Notes: generated from the letters alone by a model not told the origin. Numbered from the stretch's first letter, positions 20,358 to 29,780 are shown. The stretch: DNA of 64,000 nucleotides from an uncultured bacterium (GCA_913050325.1 CAJWZP010000006.1:35864-99863); one strand, 5' to 3'. Numbers and translations: made by a program.

Positions 20358-20978
20358 ATGAAAATTGGTGAGACTAGAAAAGAATATAAAACAAGAAAAA
20401 TAATAATTAATTCCGATTGTCCTATATTAACTTTTAAAAATTGGTATAAGAAGGCTGAAAAGAAGGTTTCTGAACCAAATGCATTCAACTTAGCTACATC
20501 CTCTGGAAAATATGTTTCTTCAAGAATGATGTTACTAAAAGATTATGGAGAAACTTTTATCTTTTTTACAAATTTTCATAGTAGAAAAGGTGTTGAACTA
20601 TTTAATAATAGTAAGTCCTCAATGAATTTCTGGTGGAAAGAAATTCAACAGCAAATAAGAATTGACGGAGTAGTTAAAAAAATACAAAAAGAAGAATCAA
20701 AGGCATACTTTTATTCAAGACCTAAGAGCAGTCAAATAGGAGCCTTTTTGTCGAACCAAAGTCGTAAAATAAACTCCTATGAAGAGTTAATAAAGGAATA
20801 TAAACTTCTAATCAAAAAATATAAAAATGATATAGTTCCCTATCCAAAAAATTGGGGTGGATATGAATTAACACCTTATAGAATAGAGTTTTGGCAAGGT
20901 GGATCATATAGGCTTCATCAAAGAGTTGAGTTTATTAAGGCACGAACAAAATGGCAAATGAAAAAACTAGCACCTTAA
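20358..20978 (+). CDS. pdxH: Pyridoxamine 5'-phosphate oxidase
   Basis: A 206-residue FMN enzyme that oxidises pyridoxamine or pyridoxine phosphate to pyridoxal phosphate. It has NAFNLATSSGKYVSSRMMLLKDY, the FMN region FFTNFHSRKG, SYRLHQRVEF (substrate-binding Arg/His) and the family's C-terminal W-x(5)-LAP end. The ATG at 20358 is preferred because AAAGGTGG (20345-20352) lies before it. It is immediately after the SDR gene, and its end overlaps the DUF1285 gene by 28 bases. Confidence 0.93.
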   Translation: MKIGETRKEYKTRKIIINSDCPILTFKNWYKKAEKKVSEPNAFNLATSSGKYVSSRMMLLKDYGETFIFFTNFHSRKGVELFNNSKSSMNFWWKEIQQQIRIDGVVKKIQKEESKAYFYSRPKSSQIGAFLSNQSRKINSYEELIKEYKLLIKKYKNDIVPYPKNWGGYELTPYRIEFWQGGSYRLHQRVEFIKARTKWQMKKLAP

Positions 20979-21397
20979 AAATAAAACCAAGATTTTATGT
21001 AGATAAAGAATGTAATTGGTTTCAAGATGGTAAGCCTATTACTCATAAAAGGATTTATAAATATAATTATGAAAATTTAAAATTTTCAAATGGTTTATTT
21101 TATGTGCAAGAAGGTCAACAAAAAGCTTATATATACTTTGAAGATAGGCCGTATATGGTCAAATCTGTTAATTTCCTTAAAGAAGAGAAAATTATCATAA
21201 ATTTAAATGATTATACATTTGAAGAACTTAATTTAGAATCTTTATATTTTGATAATAATATTCCCTATTGTAGAGTAAAAAAAAATGAATTTGAGGCAAA
21301 ATTTTCAAGATCGTCCCTACACCAATTATCAAAAGAAATAATAATGAAAAAAGATAATTTTTATCTTTTTGGTAAAAAAATTAATATAAAGGGTTAA
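20951..21397 (+). CDS. DUF1285-like protein
   Basis: A 148-residue protein matching DUF1285: the opening CNWFQDGKPITHKRI, the central KAYIYFEDRPYMVKSV and the closing NNIPYCRVKKNEFEAKFSR follow the family pattern. The function is unknown; the fold is of a small ligand-binding type. It overlaps pdxH by 28 bases, so it is translated from the same message. It belongs to the sigma-SDR-pdxH set. Confidence 0.75.
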   Translation: MANEKTSTLKIKPRFYVDKECNWFQDGKPITHKRIYKYNYENLKFSNGLFYVQEGQQKAYIYFEDRPYMVKSVNFLKEEKIIINLNDYTFEELNLESLYFDNNIPYCRVKKNEFEAKFSRSSLHQLSKEIIMKKDNFYLFGKKINIKG

Positions 21398-21411
21398 AAT
21401 TATATAAAAAA

Positions 21412-21441
21412 GTACATGAAACCCATCGTTCATGATATAAT
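21412..21441 (+). promoter_or_regulatory. Possible promoter with CATGAA/TTCATG palindrome before tolC
   Basis: A consensus -10 TATAAT at 21436-21441 lies 10 bases before the tolC ATG, so the message would be nearly leaderless. The -35 is poor (TACATG). A 6-bp inverted repeat CATGAA (21415-21420) and TTCATG (21429-21434) sits just upstream of the -10, where an operator would act. Confidence 0.4.
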
Positions 21442-21450
21442 TTCAGCAAA

Positions 21451-22707
21451 ATGTTCCAAGCAAGGTTTTTCCAATTTTTAATTTTTATTTTTTTTATTTT
21501 CTTATTTAATAAAATAGTTTATTGCTCTACTCTAAATTTAAATCTTAATAAAGCTATAGACATAGCTGAATCTAACAACCTTGAACTAAAATTTTTAGAA
21601 AAAGATTTAGAGGCTAAAGACTATTTGAGAACTCAATACTCATCAGCATATCTACCACAAGTTGATATGACTCTTATCTATCCATTTGTGGGTAGATCAT
21701 CATCTGTTAACTTTAGACAAATTTTATATGATTTTGGAAAATTAAATAAAAGAGTACAAGCTGGTAGCTATGCAATTAAAGCATTTGAATATGCAATAGT
21801 ATCTAAACGTGATGAAATTGTTAATAAAATTTCGGAAAATTATTATGAAATTTTAAAATTAAAAAATTCTATTAAAAAAATTAAAAAAGATATTGAGACC
21901 AATAGAGATTTGTTATCAAAAAATAAAGCTTTTTTAGAAGCTGGAAGATCCTCAAGGATTGATGTCATTGAATCAAATATAGATTTAAGTGAATCTGAAT
22001 TAGAATATATTGAACTTCAGGGGAAACTTCTCAAACACGAAGAAGATTTATTTAATTTGTTAGGTATTTTAAAACCAGATGAAGTAACATATGAATCAGA
22101 ACTTTCTTATACAAGATTGAATTTAGATGAAAATCAAGTGCTAGAGTCTAGAGCTGCCACAGATTCAGATATCAAATCAACTGAAATGGAAATCTTATCT
22201 CAAAAAACTCTTATTAGTGCATATAAGAGAGATTTCTTACCAACTCTTGTTGCTGGGGGAGCATACAGGTTTGAGGGTAAAGGGGTGGCAGAAGAAGATA
22301 AAGATAATGATTTTATAGTTGGCTTGGGATTAACATGGAATATCTTTAGCGGCGGAAAGACAATGGGTCAAATTAAAGAAGCTAAGGCTAGGATAAAAGC
22401 GTTAAATGCTAAACTAAATTTTCTAAAAAGCCAGATGAAATCAACAATCAAATACGGGTTAATAGATCTTGATACAGCTTATTATAAGATAGATGTTTAT
22501 AAAAAACTTTTAAACTCGGCAAACGTAAACTATGAATTTGTTAAAACAAAATTTGAAAGTGGTCAATCATCCCGTGTAGACTTAAAAGAAGCCGAGAGAC
22601 TGTTACAAGAACAAAGCGTAAATTATGAAAATGCAATTTTTAGTTATTTAATCAAGATAGCAAGATTTGAAAAAGTTGTAGGAGTAAAAGTAAATGCCGA
22701 AAATTAA
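21451..22707 (+). CDS. tolC: TolC-family outer-membrane channel
   Basis: A 418-residue outer membrane efflux protein with a signal peptide (residues 1-25, hydrophobic FLIFIFFIFLF and cleavage near VYCS). It then has two repeats of coiled-coil helices plus beta strands (DFGKLNKRVQAG in the first, WNIFSGGKTMGQIKEA in the second), typical of TolC/OEP proteins. It forms the outer-membrane duct for the MacAB-like pump encoded next; the end overlaps macA by 14 bases. Confidence 0.92.
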   Translation: MFQARFFQFLIFIFFIFLFNKIVYCSTLNLNLNKAIDIAESNNLELKFLEKDLEAKDYLRTQYSSAYLPQVDMTLIYPFVGRSSSVNFRQILYDFGKLNKRVQAGSYAIKAFEYAIVSKRDEIVNKISENYYEILKLKNSIKKIKKDIETNRDLLSKNKAFLEAGRSSRIDVIESNIDLSESELEYIELQGKLLKHEEDLFNLLGILKPDEVTYESELSYTRLNLDENQVLESRAATDSDIKSTEMEILSQKTLISAYKRDFLPTLVAGGAYRFEGKGVAEEDKDNDFIVGLGLTWNIFSGGKTMGQIKEAKARIKALNAKLNFLKSQMKSTIKYGLIDLDTAYYKIDVYKKLLNSANVNYEFVKTKFESGQSSRVDLKEAERLLQEQSVNYENAIFSYLIKIARFEKVVGVKVNAEN

Positions 22708-23851
22708 AATTAATATTTTATTTGCAATAATACTATCTTTTTTTCTTGTATATAAAATCATAACTAAAGAAGGGGCTCCTGACTTTAGATTCTCAACAAC
22801 AGAGGTTGTCAAAGGAGATATAGTTGAATCAGTTTCAAGTTCTGGAAAAATCATTCCAGGTGAAGAGATAAAAGTATATTCTCGTGTATCAGGTGACATA
22901 TATAAAAATTATGTTGAATACGGTGATATAGTAAAGAAGGGTCAAATTTTAATTGAGTTAGACTCAACCAGGTATAAGAACGATTTATCAACCAAGTTAA
23001 AGAATTTAGAAATTCTTGAAATTGAATTTTTACAAATGAAAAAAAAAGTTGATAGTGATAAAAAATTACTCGAAGAAGGTTTTATTCCTAAAGTGGAATT
23101 TGAGGAAAGTCAAAATGAATATAGGATAAAATCTATTGAAATTGAAGAATTAAAAAGTGGAATTGACTTATTAAGACAAAACATTACTGACACAAAAATA
23201 ATTTCTCCTATAGATGGAAGAGTTGACTATATAGATGAAGACCTTATTAAAGAAGGTAAAATCTTTACAAATAGTTGGGTTTATACTGTTTCGTCAGGAT
23301 ATAGAGATTTAAATATAAGTTTAAGTATAGATGGTAGAGAAATAACCAAGATAGATGTTGGACAAAAAGTTGAGTTTTCAGTTGAAAATAACTCAAATGT
23401 AAAATTCCTTGGTATTGTTAAAAAAATTATAGAACCTATAGATCTGAAGCCAAATATCAACAAGGGGCCTGTATTTTATGAAGTTATTGTTGAGATAACA
23501 AATACTAATGCAGCTTTAAAAACAGGATTAAGTGTTGATGCGACAATTAATATTCAAGTTAAAAATAATGTATCAAAAGTTAAAAGATCTTCTTTAAGAT
23601 TTGTTCCACCTGAAGGAATTATAATAAAAAGAGCACCAGAAAATGATGAAAATTATGGTGTTATATGGACATTAAATTCAGACAATACTTTATCAGCTTA
23701 CTCAGTAGAAACAGGTATTAAGGATACAGAATACGTAGAAATTATTAATAAAAAAGACTTACCAATCGATTCAAAAATAATAACAAGTGTAGAGATTATT
23801 AAAAAAAATAAAAATAACGGTTTTTCATTACCACAACCTAAGAGATATTAA
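22694..23851 (+). CDS. macA: MacA-like periplasmic adaptor
   Basis: A 385-residue membrane-fusion protein with an N-terminal anchor helix (ILFAIILSFFLVYKI). The biotinyl-lipoyl-like half-motif VSSSGKIIPGEEIKVYSRVSG precedes a coiled-coil hairpin (about residues 85-150), followed by the second lipoyl half IISPIDGRVDYID and beta-barrel domains. It links the MacB transporter to TolC. The start overlaps the tolC end, and macB follows one base after its stop. Confidence 0.92.
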   Translation: MPKIKINILFAIILSFFLVYKIITKEGAPDFRFSTTEVVKGDIVESVSSSGKIIPGEEIKVYSRVSGDIYKNYVEYGDIVKKGQILIELDSTRYKNDLSTKLKNLEILEIEFLQMKKKVDSDKKLLEEGFIPKVEFEESQNEYRIKSIEIEELKSGIDLLRQNITDTKIISPIDGRVDYIDEDLIKEGKIFTNSWVYTVSSGYRDLNISLSIDGREITKIDVGQKVEFSVENNSNVKFLGIVKKIIEPIDLKPNINKGPVFYEVIVEITNTNAALKTGLSVDATINIQVKNNVSKVKRSSLRFVPPEGIIIKRAPENDENYGVIWTLNSDNTLSAYSVETGIKDTEYVEIINKKDLPIDSKIITSVEIIKKNKNNGFSLPQPKRY

Positions 23852-23852
23852 A

Positions 23853-24530
23853 ATGTCTTCAAATATACTATTGGAATTATCTGGAATAAATAAGATTTAT
23901 AAAATGGGAGATCTTGACTTACAGGTATTATTTGATGTTAGCCTACATATTTATCAAAGTGATTTTGTATCTATTATAGGTCCCTCAGGTTCTGGTAAAA
24001 CAACACTACTTAACATAATTGCTTGTTTAGATCGTGCTACCAGTGGTAAATATAATTTTTTTGGTGAGGATGTAAATTCTAAAACCAATGATGAAATGTC
24101 AGAAATTAGAAATTTAAGAATTGGTTTTATATTTCAAAGTTTTAATTTAATTCCACGACATACGGCTCTTGAGAATGTCATTCTACCATTACATTATTCA
24201 AAGAAATTTAAAAATGAAAACTTTAATAAGTTAGGTGAGGAGTGTTTAAATATGGTTGGACTTAAAGACAGAATTAATCACTATCCTAATGAACTATCAG
24301 GGGGCCAACAACAAAGAGTCGCCATAGCAAGGGCACTTGTAACTCAACCAGAAATTATTCTTGCAGATGAACCTACTGGAAATTTAGATTCAAAAACCAG
24401 CGATGATATCATGAATCTTTTAAAAGAATTAAATAAAGATAAAAAAACTATTATAACAATTACCCATGATAATGAAGTTGCTGAACAAGCTAATGAAATG
24501 ATTAGAATAAAAGATGGAAGAGTGATTTAA
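23853..24530 (+). CDS. macB: MacB-like ABC transporter ATPase subunit
   Basis: A 225-residue ABC ATPase of the MacB/LolD group. It has Walker A GPSGSGKTTLLN, a Q-loop at FIFQSFNLIPR, the signature LSGGQQQRVAIARAL, Walker B IILADEPTGNLD and the H-loop histidine in TITHD. In E. coli MacB the ATPase and permease are one chain; here they are two adjacent genes. It powers export or substrate transfer through MacA-TolC. Confidence 0.93.
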   Translation: MSSNILLELSGINKIYKMGDLDLQVLFDVSLHIYQSDFVSIIGPSGSGKTTLLNIIACLDRATSGKYNFFGEDVNSKTNDEMSEIRNLRIGFIFQSFNLIPRHTALENVILPLHYSKKFKNENFNKLGEECLNMVGLKDRINHYPNELSGGQQQRVAIARALVTQPEIILADEPTGNLDSKTSDDIMNLLKELNKDKKTIITITHDNEVAEQANEMIRIKDGRVI

Positions 24531-25751
24531 TTGATACCAAATTACATATTATCAAATTTAAATGAAGCTAGAATTAATCTTTTTAGAAATAAAACCCGTA
24601 CTTTATTAACATCATTAGGAATCATTATAGGTATAACTTCTGTAATTATTTTAATTGCCATTACAAATGGTGCAAAATCTGTGATTGAAACTCAGCTTAC
24701 AAGCTTGGGTGCAAAAACTATAATGCTTAAACCATTTGTAAGAACCGCAAGTGGACAAACAACTGGAAGAGGTCAAAATTTTACTGAAGAAGAATTGGAG
24801 CTCATTAAAAGTCTTGATTCGGTAGATTATTTAGCTCCAATCGTAAAAGCCTCTCAAGAAGTAAATTACAGATCGATATCAAACATTATAGCTCTAGTTG
24901 GATCGAATGCTGATTTTGCCGCAATAAACGATTGGAACAACAAAAGTGGTTCGTTTATTACACAAAATGATGTTAATGATGGAACAAAAGTCTGTGTATT
25001 GGGTCTTACTAACTCTAGACGATTTTTTGGAGCAGAAAATCCAATTGGAAAAAAATTAAGAATAAATGGAGTTCCCCATCTTGTAATAGGAGTTTTAGAA
25101 CCCAAAGGGCTAACTCCTGGTGGAAGAGACCAGGATGATTTTATATTATTACCATATACATCACTAAATAGATTAAACTTCAGACCAGATCTTTCTAATG
25201 TAGTTAGTGTATTAATGTCAGCAAGAAGTTCAGATGAATTAGAATATGCAAAATTTTCCATAAAGAAAATATTAAGAGAAACAAGAAGTTTGAAACCCGG
25301 GGAGGATAATTTTGACATTTCATCTTACGAAGGTGTTACTAAAAGAATATTAAATACAACAAAAATATTAAGAATACTTTTGACATCTATAGCATCAATC
25401 TCTCTTATAGTTGGTGGCATAGGAATTATGAATATCATGTTAGTATCAGTTACTGAAAGAACTAAAGAAATTGGCATAAGAATAACTATAGGTGCAAAAA
25501 GTAAAGATATAGTTTTTCAATTTTTATGTGAATCAGCACTTCTGTCATTAATCGGGGGTATAGTTGGTGTTATGCTTGGTTTTATAATTAGTAAAATAGC
25601 TTCAACAATAATAGGATGGCCAGCAATTGTTTCACTTAGCTCAATTATGATATCATTTTTCTTTTCAGGCGGTATAGGTGTTTTTTTTGGAATATATCCA
25701 GCTTTTAAAGCATCGAAGTTGGATCCTATTCTTGCAATTAGGAACGAGTAA
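24531..25751 (+). CDS. macB: MacB-like ABC transporter permease subunit
   Basis: A 406-residue FtsX-type permease: TM1 near residues 23-45 (TLLTSLGIIIGITSVIIL), a large periplasmic domain, then three C-terminal helices (VGGIGIMNIMLVSVTERTKEIGIR to the last, ending FKASKLDPILAIRNE). The start is a TTG directly after the ATPase stop. The stop codon overlaps the ATG of the next small ORF (TAATG). The substrate is unknown; MacAB pumps move macrolides, peptides, lipids or siderophores. Confidence 0.92.
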   Translation: MIPNYILSNLNEARINLFRNKTRTLLTSLGIIIGITSVIILIAITNGAKSVIETQLTSLGAKTIMLKPFVRTASGQTTGRGQNFTEEELELIKSLDSVDYLAPIVKASQEVNYRSISNIIALVGSNADFAAINDWNNKSGSFITQNDVNDGTKVCVLGLTNSRRFFGAENPIGKKLRINGVPHLVIGVLEPKGLTPGGRDQDDFILLPYTSLNRLNFRPDLSNVVSVLMSARSSDELEYAKFSIKKILRETRSLKPGEDNFDISSYEGVTKRILNTTKILRILLTSIASISLIVGGIGIMNIMLVSVTERTKEIGIRITIGAKSKDIVFQFLCESALLSLIGGIVGVMLGFIISKIASTIIGWPAIVSLSSIMISFFFSGGIGVFFGIYPAFKASKLDPILAIRNE

Positions 25752-25930
25752 TGATTTTTATAGGATTTAATTTTTTAATAAATAATTTTTTGAACTTACC
25801 GATTATAAGATCTATTCCATTGATTTTATTAACTTTTTTTATCTACCCATTGAGTGTTATAGTTCTATACTTATTAAAGTTATTCACTATTCTAATAATT
25901 ATATTTTATAGGTTGCTTAAAAATGAATAA
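25751..25930 (+). CDS. Small membrane protein, hypothetical
   Basis: A 59-residue ORF whose ATG overlaps the macB permease stop (TAATG) and whose end overlaps the uppS start by 8 bases. The product is almost wholly hydrophobic, with two likely helices around SIPLILLTFFIYPLSVIVL and LFTILIIIFY, and a positive C-terminal RLLKNE. No family is recognised. Its tight fit between two genes supports translation; it might serve the MacAB pump or the isoprenoid-lipid genes downstream. Confidence 0.5.
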   Translation: MIFIGFNFLINNFLNLPIIRSIPLILLTFFIYPLSVIVLYLLKLFTILIIIFYRLLKNE

Positions 25931-26609
25931 GACGCCAGATCATATTGCTATAATAATGGATGGAAATAGACGATGGGCTGAAATAAACAATTTAGACAAA
26001 ATACAAGGTCACAAATCAGGAATAGAAGCCGCAAAAGAGATTTGCCTTGAGGCTCAAAAATTAGATGTTCAAGAATTAACTCTTTATGCATTTTCTCTAC
26101 AAAATTGGAAAAGGCCACGAATAGAAGTTGAATCACTATTTAATCTTTTTATAGAATTATTTGAAGATAAATCAAAATTTTTTACTAAAAATAATTTTAT
26201 ATTTAATCCGGTTGGTAGATTAAATGATTTAAATCCTATAATTAAGAATCAATTGAATAAACTAAAAGAATTAACATCGAACAATAAAAATTTAAAAATT
26301 AATGTTGCTATAAATTATGGAGGTATCGAAGAAATTACTGATGTTGTAAAAAAAGTTTTATCTGTAGGAACCAAAATTAATGAGATATCAATTGATTTAA
26401 TTAAAAAATTATCATACTTTCCTAATTCACCTGATCCCGAAATTATTATTAGAACTGGAGGCCATAGTAGAATTTCAAATTTTTTAAATCTTCACAATTC
26501 ATATTCTGAAATTATTATTTCAGAAAAATTATGGCCTGATTTTAATAAAGATGATTTACAATTAATAATTAAGAAGTATAAAATGATAGATAGAAAATAT
26601 GGAAAATAA
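25923..26609 (+). CDS. uppS: Undecaprenyl diphosphate synthase
   Basis: A 228-residue cis-prenyltransferase making the C55 lipid carrier for peptidoglycan. It has the catalytic start HIAIIMDGNRRWAE, the segment TLYAFSLQNWKRP and, near the C-terminus, PEIIIRTGGHSRISNFL, where family members usually show RTSGE-RLSNFL; the S-to-G and E-to-H changes there are slightly unusual. In most bacteria cdsA follows uppS; here dxr follows directly with an 11-base overlap. Confidence 0.93.
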   Translation: MNKTPDHIAIIMDGNRRWAEINNLDKIQGHKSGIEAAKEICLEAQKLDVQELTLYAFSLQNWKRPRIEVESLFNLFIELFEDKSKFFTKNNFIFNPVGRLNDLNPIIKNQLNKLKELTSNNKNLKINVAINYGGIEEITDVVKKVLSVGTKINEISIDLIKKLSYFPNSPDPEIIIRTGGHSRISNFLNLHNSYSEIIISEKLWPDFNKDDLQLIIKKYKMIDRKYGK

Positions 26610-27759
26610 AATGTTAAAGTTTGTATCAATTATTGGGTCAACCGGGGAAATAGGGAATAAAACTTTAGAAATAATTTCCAGTCAAAAAGATAAATTTAAA
26701 GTTTCATTATTATCATGCAATCAAAATATACATATATTAAAAAAACAGGTAAAAAAATTTAAACCAAATTTTGTCTATATCTCCAAAATTGAAGAGAGAG
26801 ATAAATTTAAAAAATATAAATTTAATTTTAAAATAAAAATTATCCCTAATGAGAAAGAACTAAATAAATTTTGCGAATCTAAATTAACTGATATTTTAGT
26901 TGCTTGCTCATCTGGAATTAATTCAATAGATCCAGTAATTTATGCCTTGAAAAGTAAAAAGAAAGTTTGTATTGCAAGTAAAGAAATATTTTTATTGTAT
27001 GGGAATAAAATAATGGCTATCTCAGAAAAATATAACAATAAATTCATTCCAATTGATAGTGAACATTCAGGTATTTTCCAAATTCTAGAAAATCAAAAAA
27101 TTAAAAACGTAAAATCTATCTATATTTCTGCATCTGGTGGACCATTCTATGGTAAAGAATTAGGAGAATTAAAAAATGTTTCAATAAAAAAAGCATTAAA
27201 TCATCCAACATGGAAAATGGGTCAAAAAATTACAATTGATTCTGCTACGCTAATGAACAAAGCTATTGAAATCATAGAAGCCTCTATAATTTTTAGATTC
27301 CCTAGTGACAGGATATATCCAATAATTGATAAAAGTAGTCAAATACATTCAATAATTGAATATAATGATGGGAATTTTACTTTTTCTGCAAGTATTAATG
27401 ACATGAAAGTACCTATAAATTATGCACTTAACTATCCTGATAGAGTTAAAACAAAAACATATGCAAACTTTAATTTATATAATAGAATTGAACTTAAGAA
27501 AATTAACGAAAATAAACATAAAGCCTTTAAATTATGTAGATTAGCCCTGAAAAAAGGAGAATCTTCTATGGCTGTATTAAATGCTGCAAATAATATAGCT
27601 GTTAAATCTTTTTTAAATAAGGAAATATCGTTTTTGCAAATTTTAGAAATTGTTGAAAAAGTTTTAAAGAAACATAAACCAGTGAAAATAAAAAAACTTC
27701 AAGAAATTAGAAAAATATATAAAAATACGGAAAAATTAACTTTAAATATCTGTAATTAA
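26599..27759 (+). CDS. dxr: 1-deoxy-D-xylulose 5-phosphate reductoisomerase
   Basis: A 386-residue NADPH-dependent enzyme of the non-mevalonate (MEP) pathway. It has the Rossmann motif IIGSTGEIGNKTLEI, the metal and substrate loops IDSEHSGIFQ and SASGGPFYG, and the catalytic segment IDSATLMNKAIEIIEA. The start may be the ATG at 26599 or the one at 26611. It produces MEP for the isoprenoids used by uppS just upstream. Confidence 0.95.
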   Translation: MENKMLKFVSIIGSTGEIGNKTLEIISSQKDKFKVSLLSCNQNIHILKKQVKKFKPNFVYISKIEERDKFKKYKFNFKIKIIPNEKELNKFCESKLTDILVACSSGINSIDPVIYALKSKKKVCIASKEIFLLYGNKIMAISEKYNNKFIPIDSEHSGIFQILENQKIKNVKSIYISASGGPFYGKELGELKNVSIKKALNHPTWKMGQKITIDSATLMNKAIEIIEASIIFRFPSDRIYPIIDKSSQIHSIIEYNDGNFTFSASINDMKVPINYALNYPDRVKTKTYANFNLYNRIELKKINENKHKAFKLCRLALKKGESSMAVLNAANNIAVKSFLNKEISFLQILEIVEKVLKKHKPVKIKKLQEIRKIYKNTEKLTLNICN

Positions 27760-27777
27760 ATATATATTAATTACTTC

Positions 27778-29085
27778 ATGACTATCATTGTTTTCATATT
27801 AATAATTAGTTTCTTAATCTTTATTCATGAGCTTGGTCATTTACTTGCGGCCAAATGGGCTAATGTTAAAGTAGAAAACTTTTCTGTAGGTTTTGGACCC
27901 AAATTATTTAAATTCTATATTGGAGAAACAGAATATTCACTTTCTGCTCTTCCTTTAGGCGGATATGTGAAAATGCAAGGTGAGAATCCCACTGAAGTAA
28001 GTGATGACAGTATCATTGATCCAAGTAGGAGTTTTTCTAATATTCCTATTTATAAAAAGCAAATTATTTTATTAGCTGGTCCTTTAATGAATTTATTAAT
28101 TCCATTTATTTTTTTTCCAATAATATTCTTAAACGGTATTGATGCACCAGAATATTTAGAAAAAAAAATGGTACTAGGTTCGATTAATTCATCTGATGAA
28201 AGACTCGAAAAGTTTAAACCAGGAATGGAAATTTTATCAATTAATGATGTAGAAATAAATACATGGGATGACTTTCTAAAAACTAAAAATAATTTTTTAA
28301 AAGATAAAATTATTTTTGAAGTTATTTCTAATAATAAAGTGTATGAAATTAATTTAGATAATAGGTTTAACTATCTTGATTTAAAATCAATATTTAATCC
28401 TATCCTTAGTTCAACTATTGGAGCTATTTTAGATAATTCTGCAGCCCAAAAAAATGATTTTAAAGTGGGCGATAAAATTATCAGTATTAATAATTCCGAT
28501 ATAAATGTTTGGAGTGATATAAGAAAAGAATTATCAAATAAAAATATTAAAGAATTTGAATTTATTTTAGTTAGAAATAATAATCTCATTAATAAAAAAA
28601 TAACCTTTGATGCCAATGAGAGGAATGTTATTGGAATTTCACCAGAAGTAAAAACATATAAAAAAAATTTTAAAGGATCTGAGGTATTAACTAGCTCATT
28701 TAATCAATCAATAAGAAGTATTAATTTAATATTTCATGGAATAACAGATATCTTTGGAAAATTATTTACTGCAGATTCAGGGTTGTCAGATTTGAAAAAA
28801 TCTTTGGCTGGGCCAATAGCTATAGCAAAATATTCTGGGAAAGCCGCCGAAAAAGGTTTGAATTCTATAATTCAATTTATAATTATAATTAGTATAAATC
28901 TTGGAATTATCAATTTAATGCCTATTCCATTATTAGATGGTGGTCATATATTCTTTAATACTATTGAAGCTTTAACTAGAAGGAAAATAAACCCTAAAGT
29001 TCAAAACTTTTTTAATAGAATAGGTTTTTTAATATTAATTTCCTTAATGGTATTTGCAATATATAACGACATAATAAATTTTTAG
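27778..29085 (+). CDS. rseP: Site-2 intramembrane metalloprotease RseP
   Basis: A 435-residue membrane protease. TM1 contains the zinc motif HELGH (residues 18-22), followed by a conserved loop (FSVGFGPKLF, LPLGGYVKMQGE). The second and third helices flank PDZ domains (about residues 110-280), and the C-terminal NLMPIPLLDGGH completes the active site. RseP cleaves anti-sigma factors and leftover signal peptides. The uppS-dxr-rseP order is ancestral. Its end overlaps hemQ tail to tail by 4 bases. Confidence 0.94.
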   Translation: MTIIVFILIISFLIFIHELGHLLAAKWANVKVENFSVGFGPKLFKFYIGETEYSLSALPLGGYVKMQGENPTEVSDDSIIDPSRSFSNIPIYKKQIILLAGPLMNLLIPFIFFPIIFLNGIDAPEYLEKKMVLGSINSSDERLEKFKPGMEILSINDVEINTWDDFLKTKNNFLKDKIIFEVISNNKVYEINLDNRFNYLDLKSIFNPILSSTIGAILDNSAAQKNDFKVGDKIISINNSDINVWSDIRKELSNKNIKEFEFILVRNNNLINKKITFDANERNVIGISPEVKTYKKNFKGSEVLTSSFNQSIRSINLIFHGITDIFGKLFTADSGLSDLKKSLAGPIAIAKYSGKAAEKGLNSIIQFIIIISINLGIINLMPIPLLDGGHIFFNTIEALTRRKINPKVQNFFNRIGFLILISLMVFAIYNDIINF

Positions 29086-29780
29086 CTTAAAATTTTAATT
29101 ATTTCGTTTATTTTTTTATGAATACAAGTAATTATTGGTACATCTCTTTCGGTATATGCTCTAGCCTTTTGAGATCTCATTTCTTCAACTAAATCTAAAA
29201 AATCTTCAGGATAATCTGTTTCAAAAGAAACAACTTGTTCTTGGTCATCAATTCCAAAAGAATATGAGGTATTAATACTTATTGATGGATATCTGTGACC
29301 AGTCCCAATATGTTCAGACATCATTTCTTGTCTTTTTTCTTTACTTAACAAGTACCAATCTACTTTTTTAACAAAAGGGTATACAATTAAATATTTCCTT
29401 TTCTTAGGTTCAATTTTTATCCTTGTACCTTCTTGTTCGATTTTTTTATTTTTACTTACATATTGAGAATGCTTTGTCATAGATAAAAAAGAATAACTAG
29501 TGTTCATATATCCACCTAAACCGGAAGCATTGATTTCCATACTCATTTTTTCGAATAATTCTAAAGATTCGGAAACTCTCCAAATCATAAAATCCGATTC
29601 AGCCCTAATTCCTAATGTTGAATATAAATTTAAAGTTAAAAGTTTTTCATACTTAACAAATACTTTATTTAATTTTAATAAAATTGAATTTCTTTTTTGT
29701 TTTGATAAAAGATGCCAAGAATTGTTCATCTTGATAAATGAATAATTTATATATTGTCTTCCGCTTGGCTCTCTTTTCAT
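29082..29780 (-). CDS. hemQ: Coproheme decarboxylase HemQ (chlorite dismutase family)
   Basis: A 232-residue protein of the Cld/HemQ family. The C-terminal half shows the proximal haem histidine in MSEHIGTGHRYPSI, followed by TSYSFGIDDQEQVVSFETDYPEDFLDLV and the end YTERDVPIITCI, all typical of HemQ. The distal arginine of true chlorite dismutases is not evident. HemQ turns coproheme into haem b in the coproporphyrin-dependent pathway, unusual beside proteobacterial-type genes. AAAGGTG precedes the ATG. It follows the MBL hydrolase on the same strand. Confidence 0.87.
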   Translation of the reverse strand: MKREPSGRQYINYSFIKMNNSWHLLSKQKRNSILLKLNKVFVKYEKLLTLNLYSTLGIRAESDFMIWRVSESLELFEKMSMEINASGLGGYMNTSYSFLSMTKHSQYVSKNKKIEQEGTRIKIEPKKRKYLIVYPFVKKVDWYLLSKEKRQEMMSEHIGTGHRYPSISINTSYSFGIDDQEQVVSFETDYPEDFLDLVEEMRSQKARAYTERDVPIITCIHKKINEIIKILS

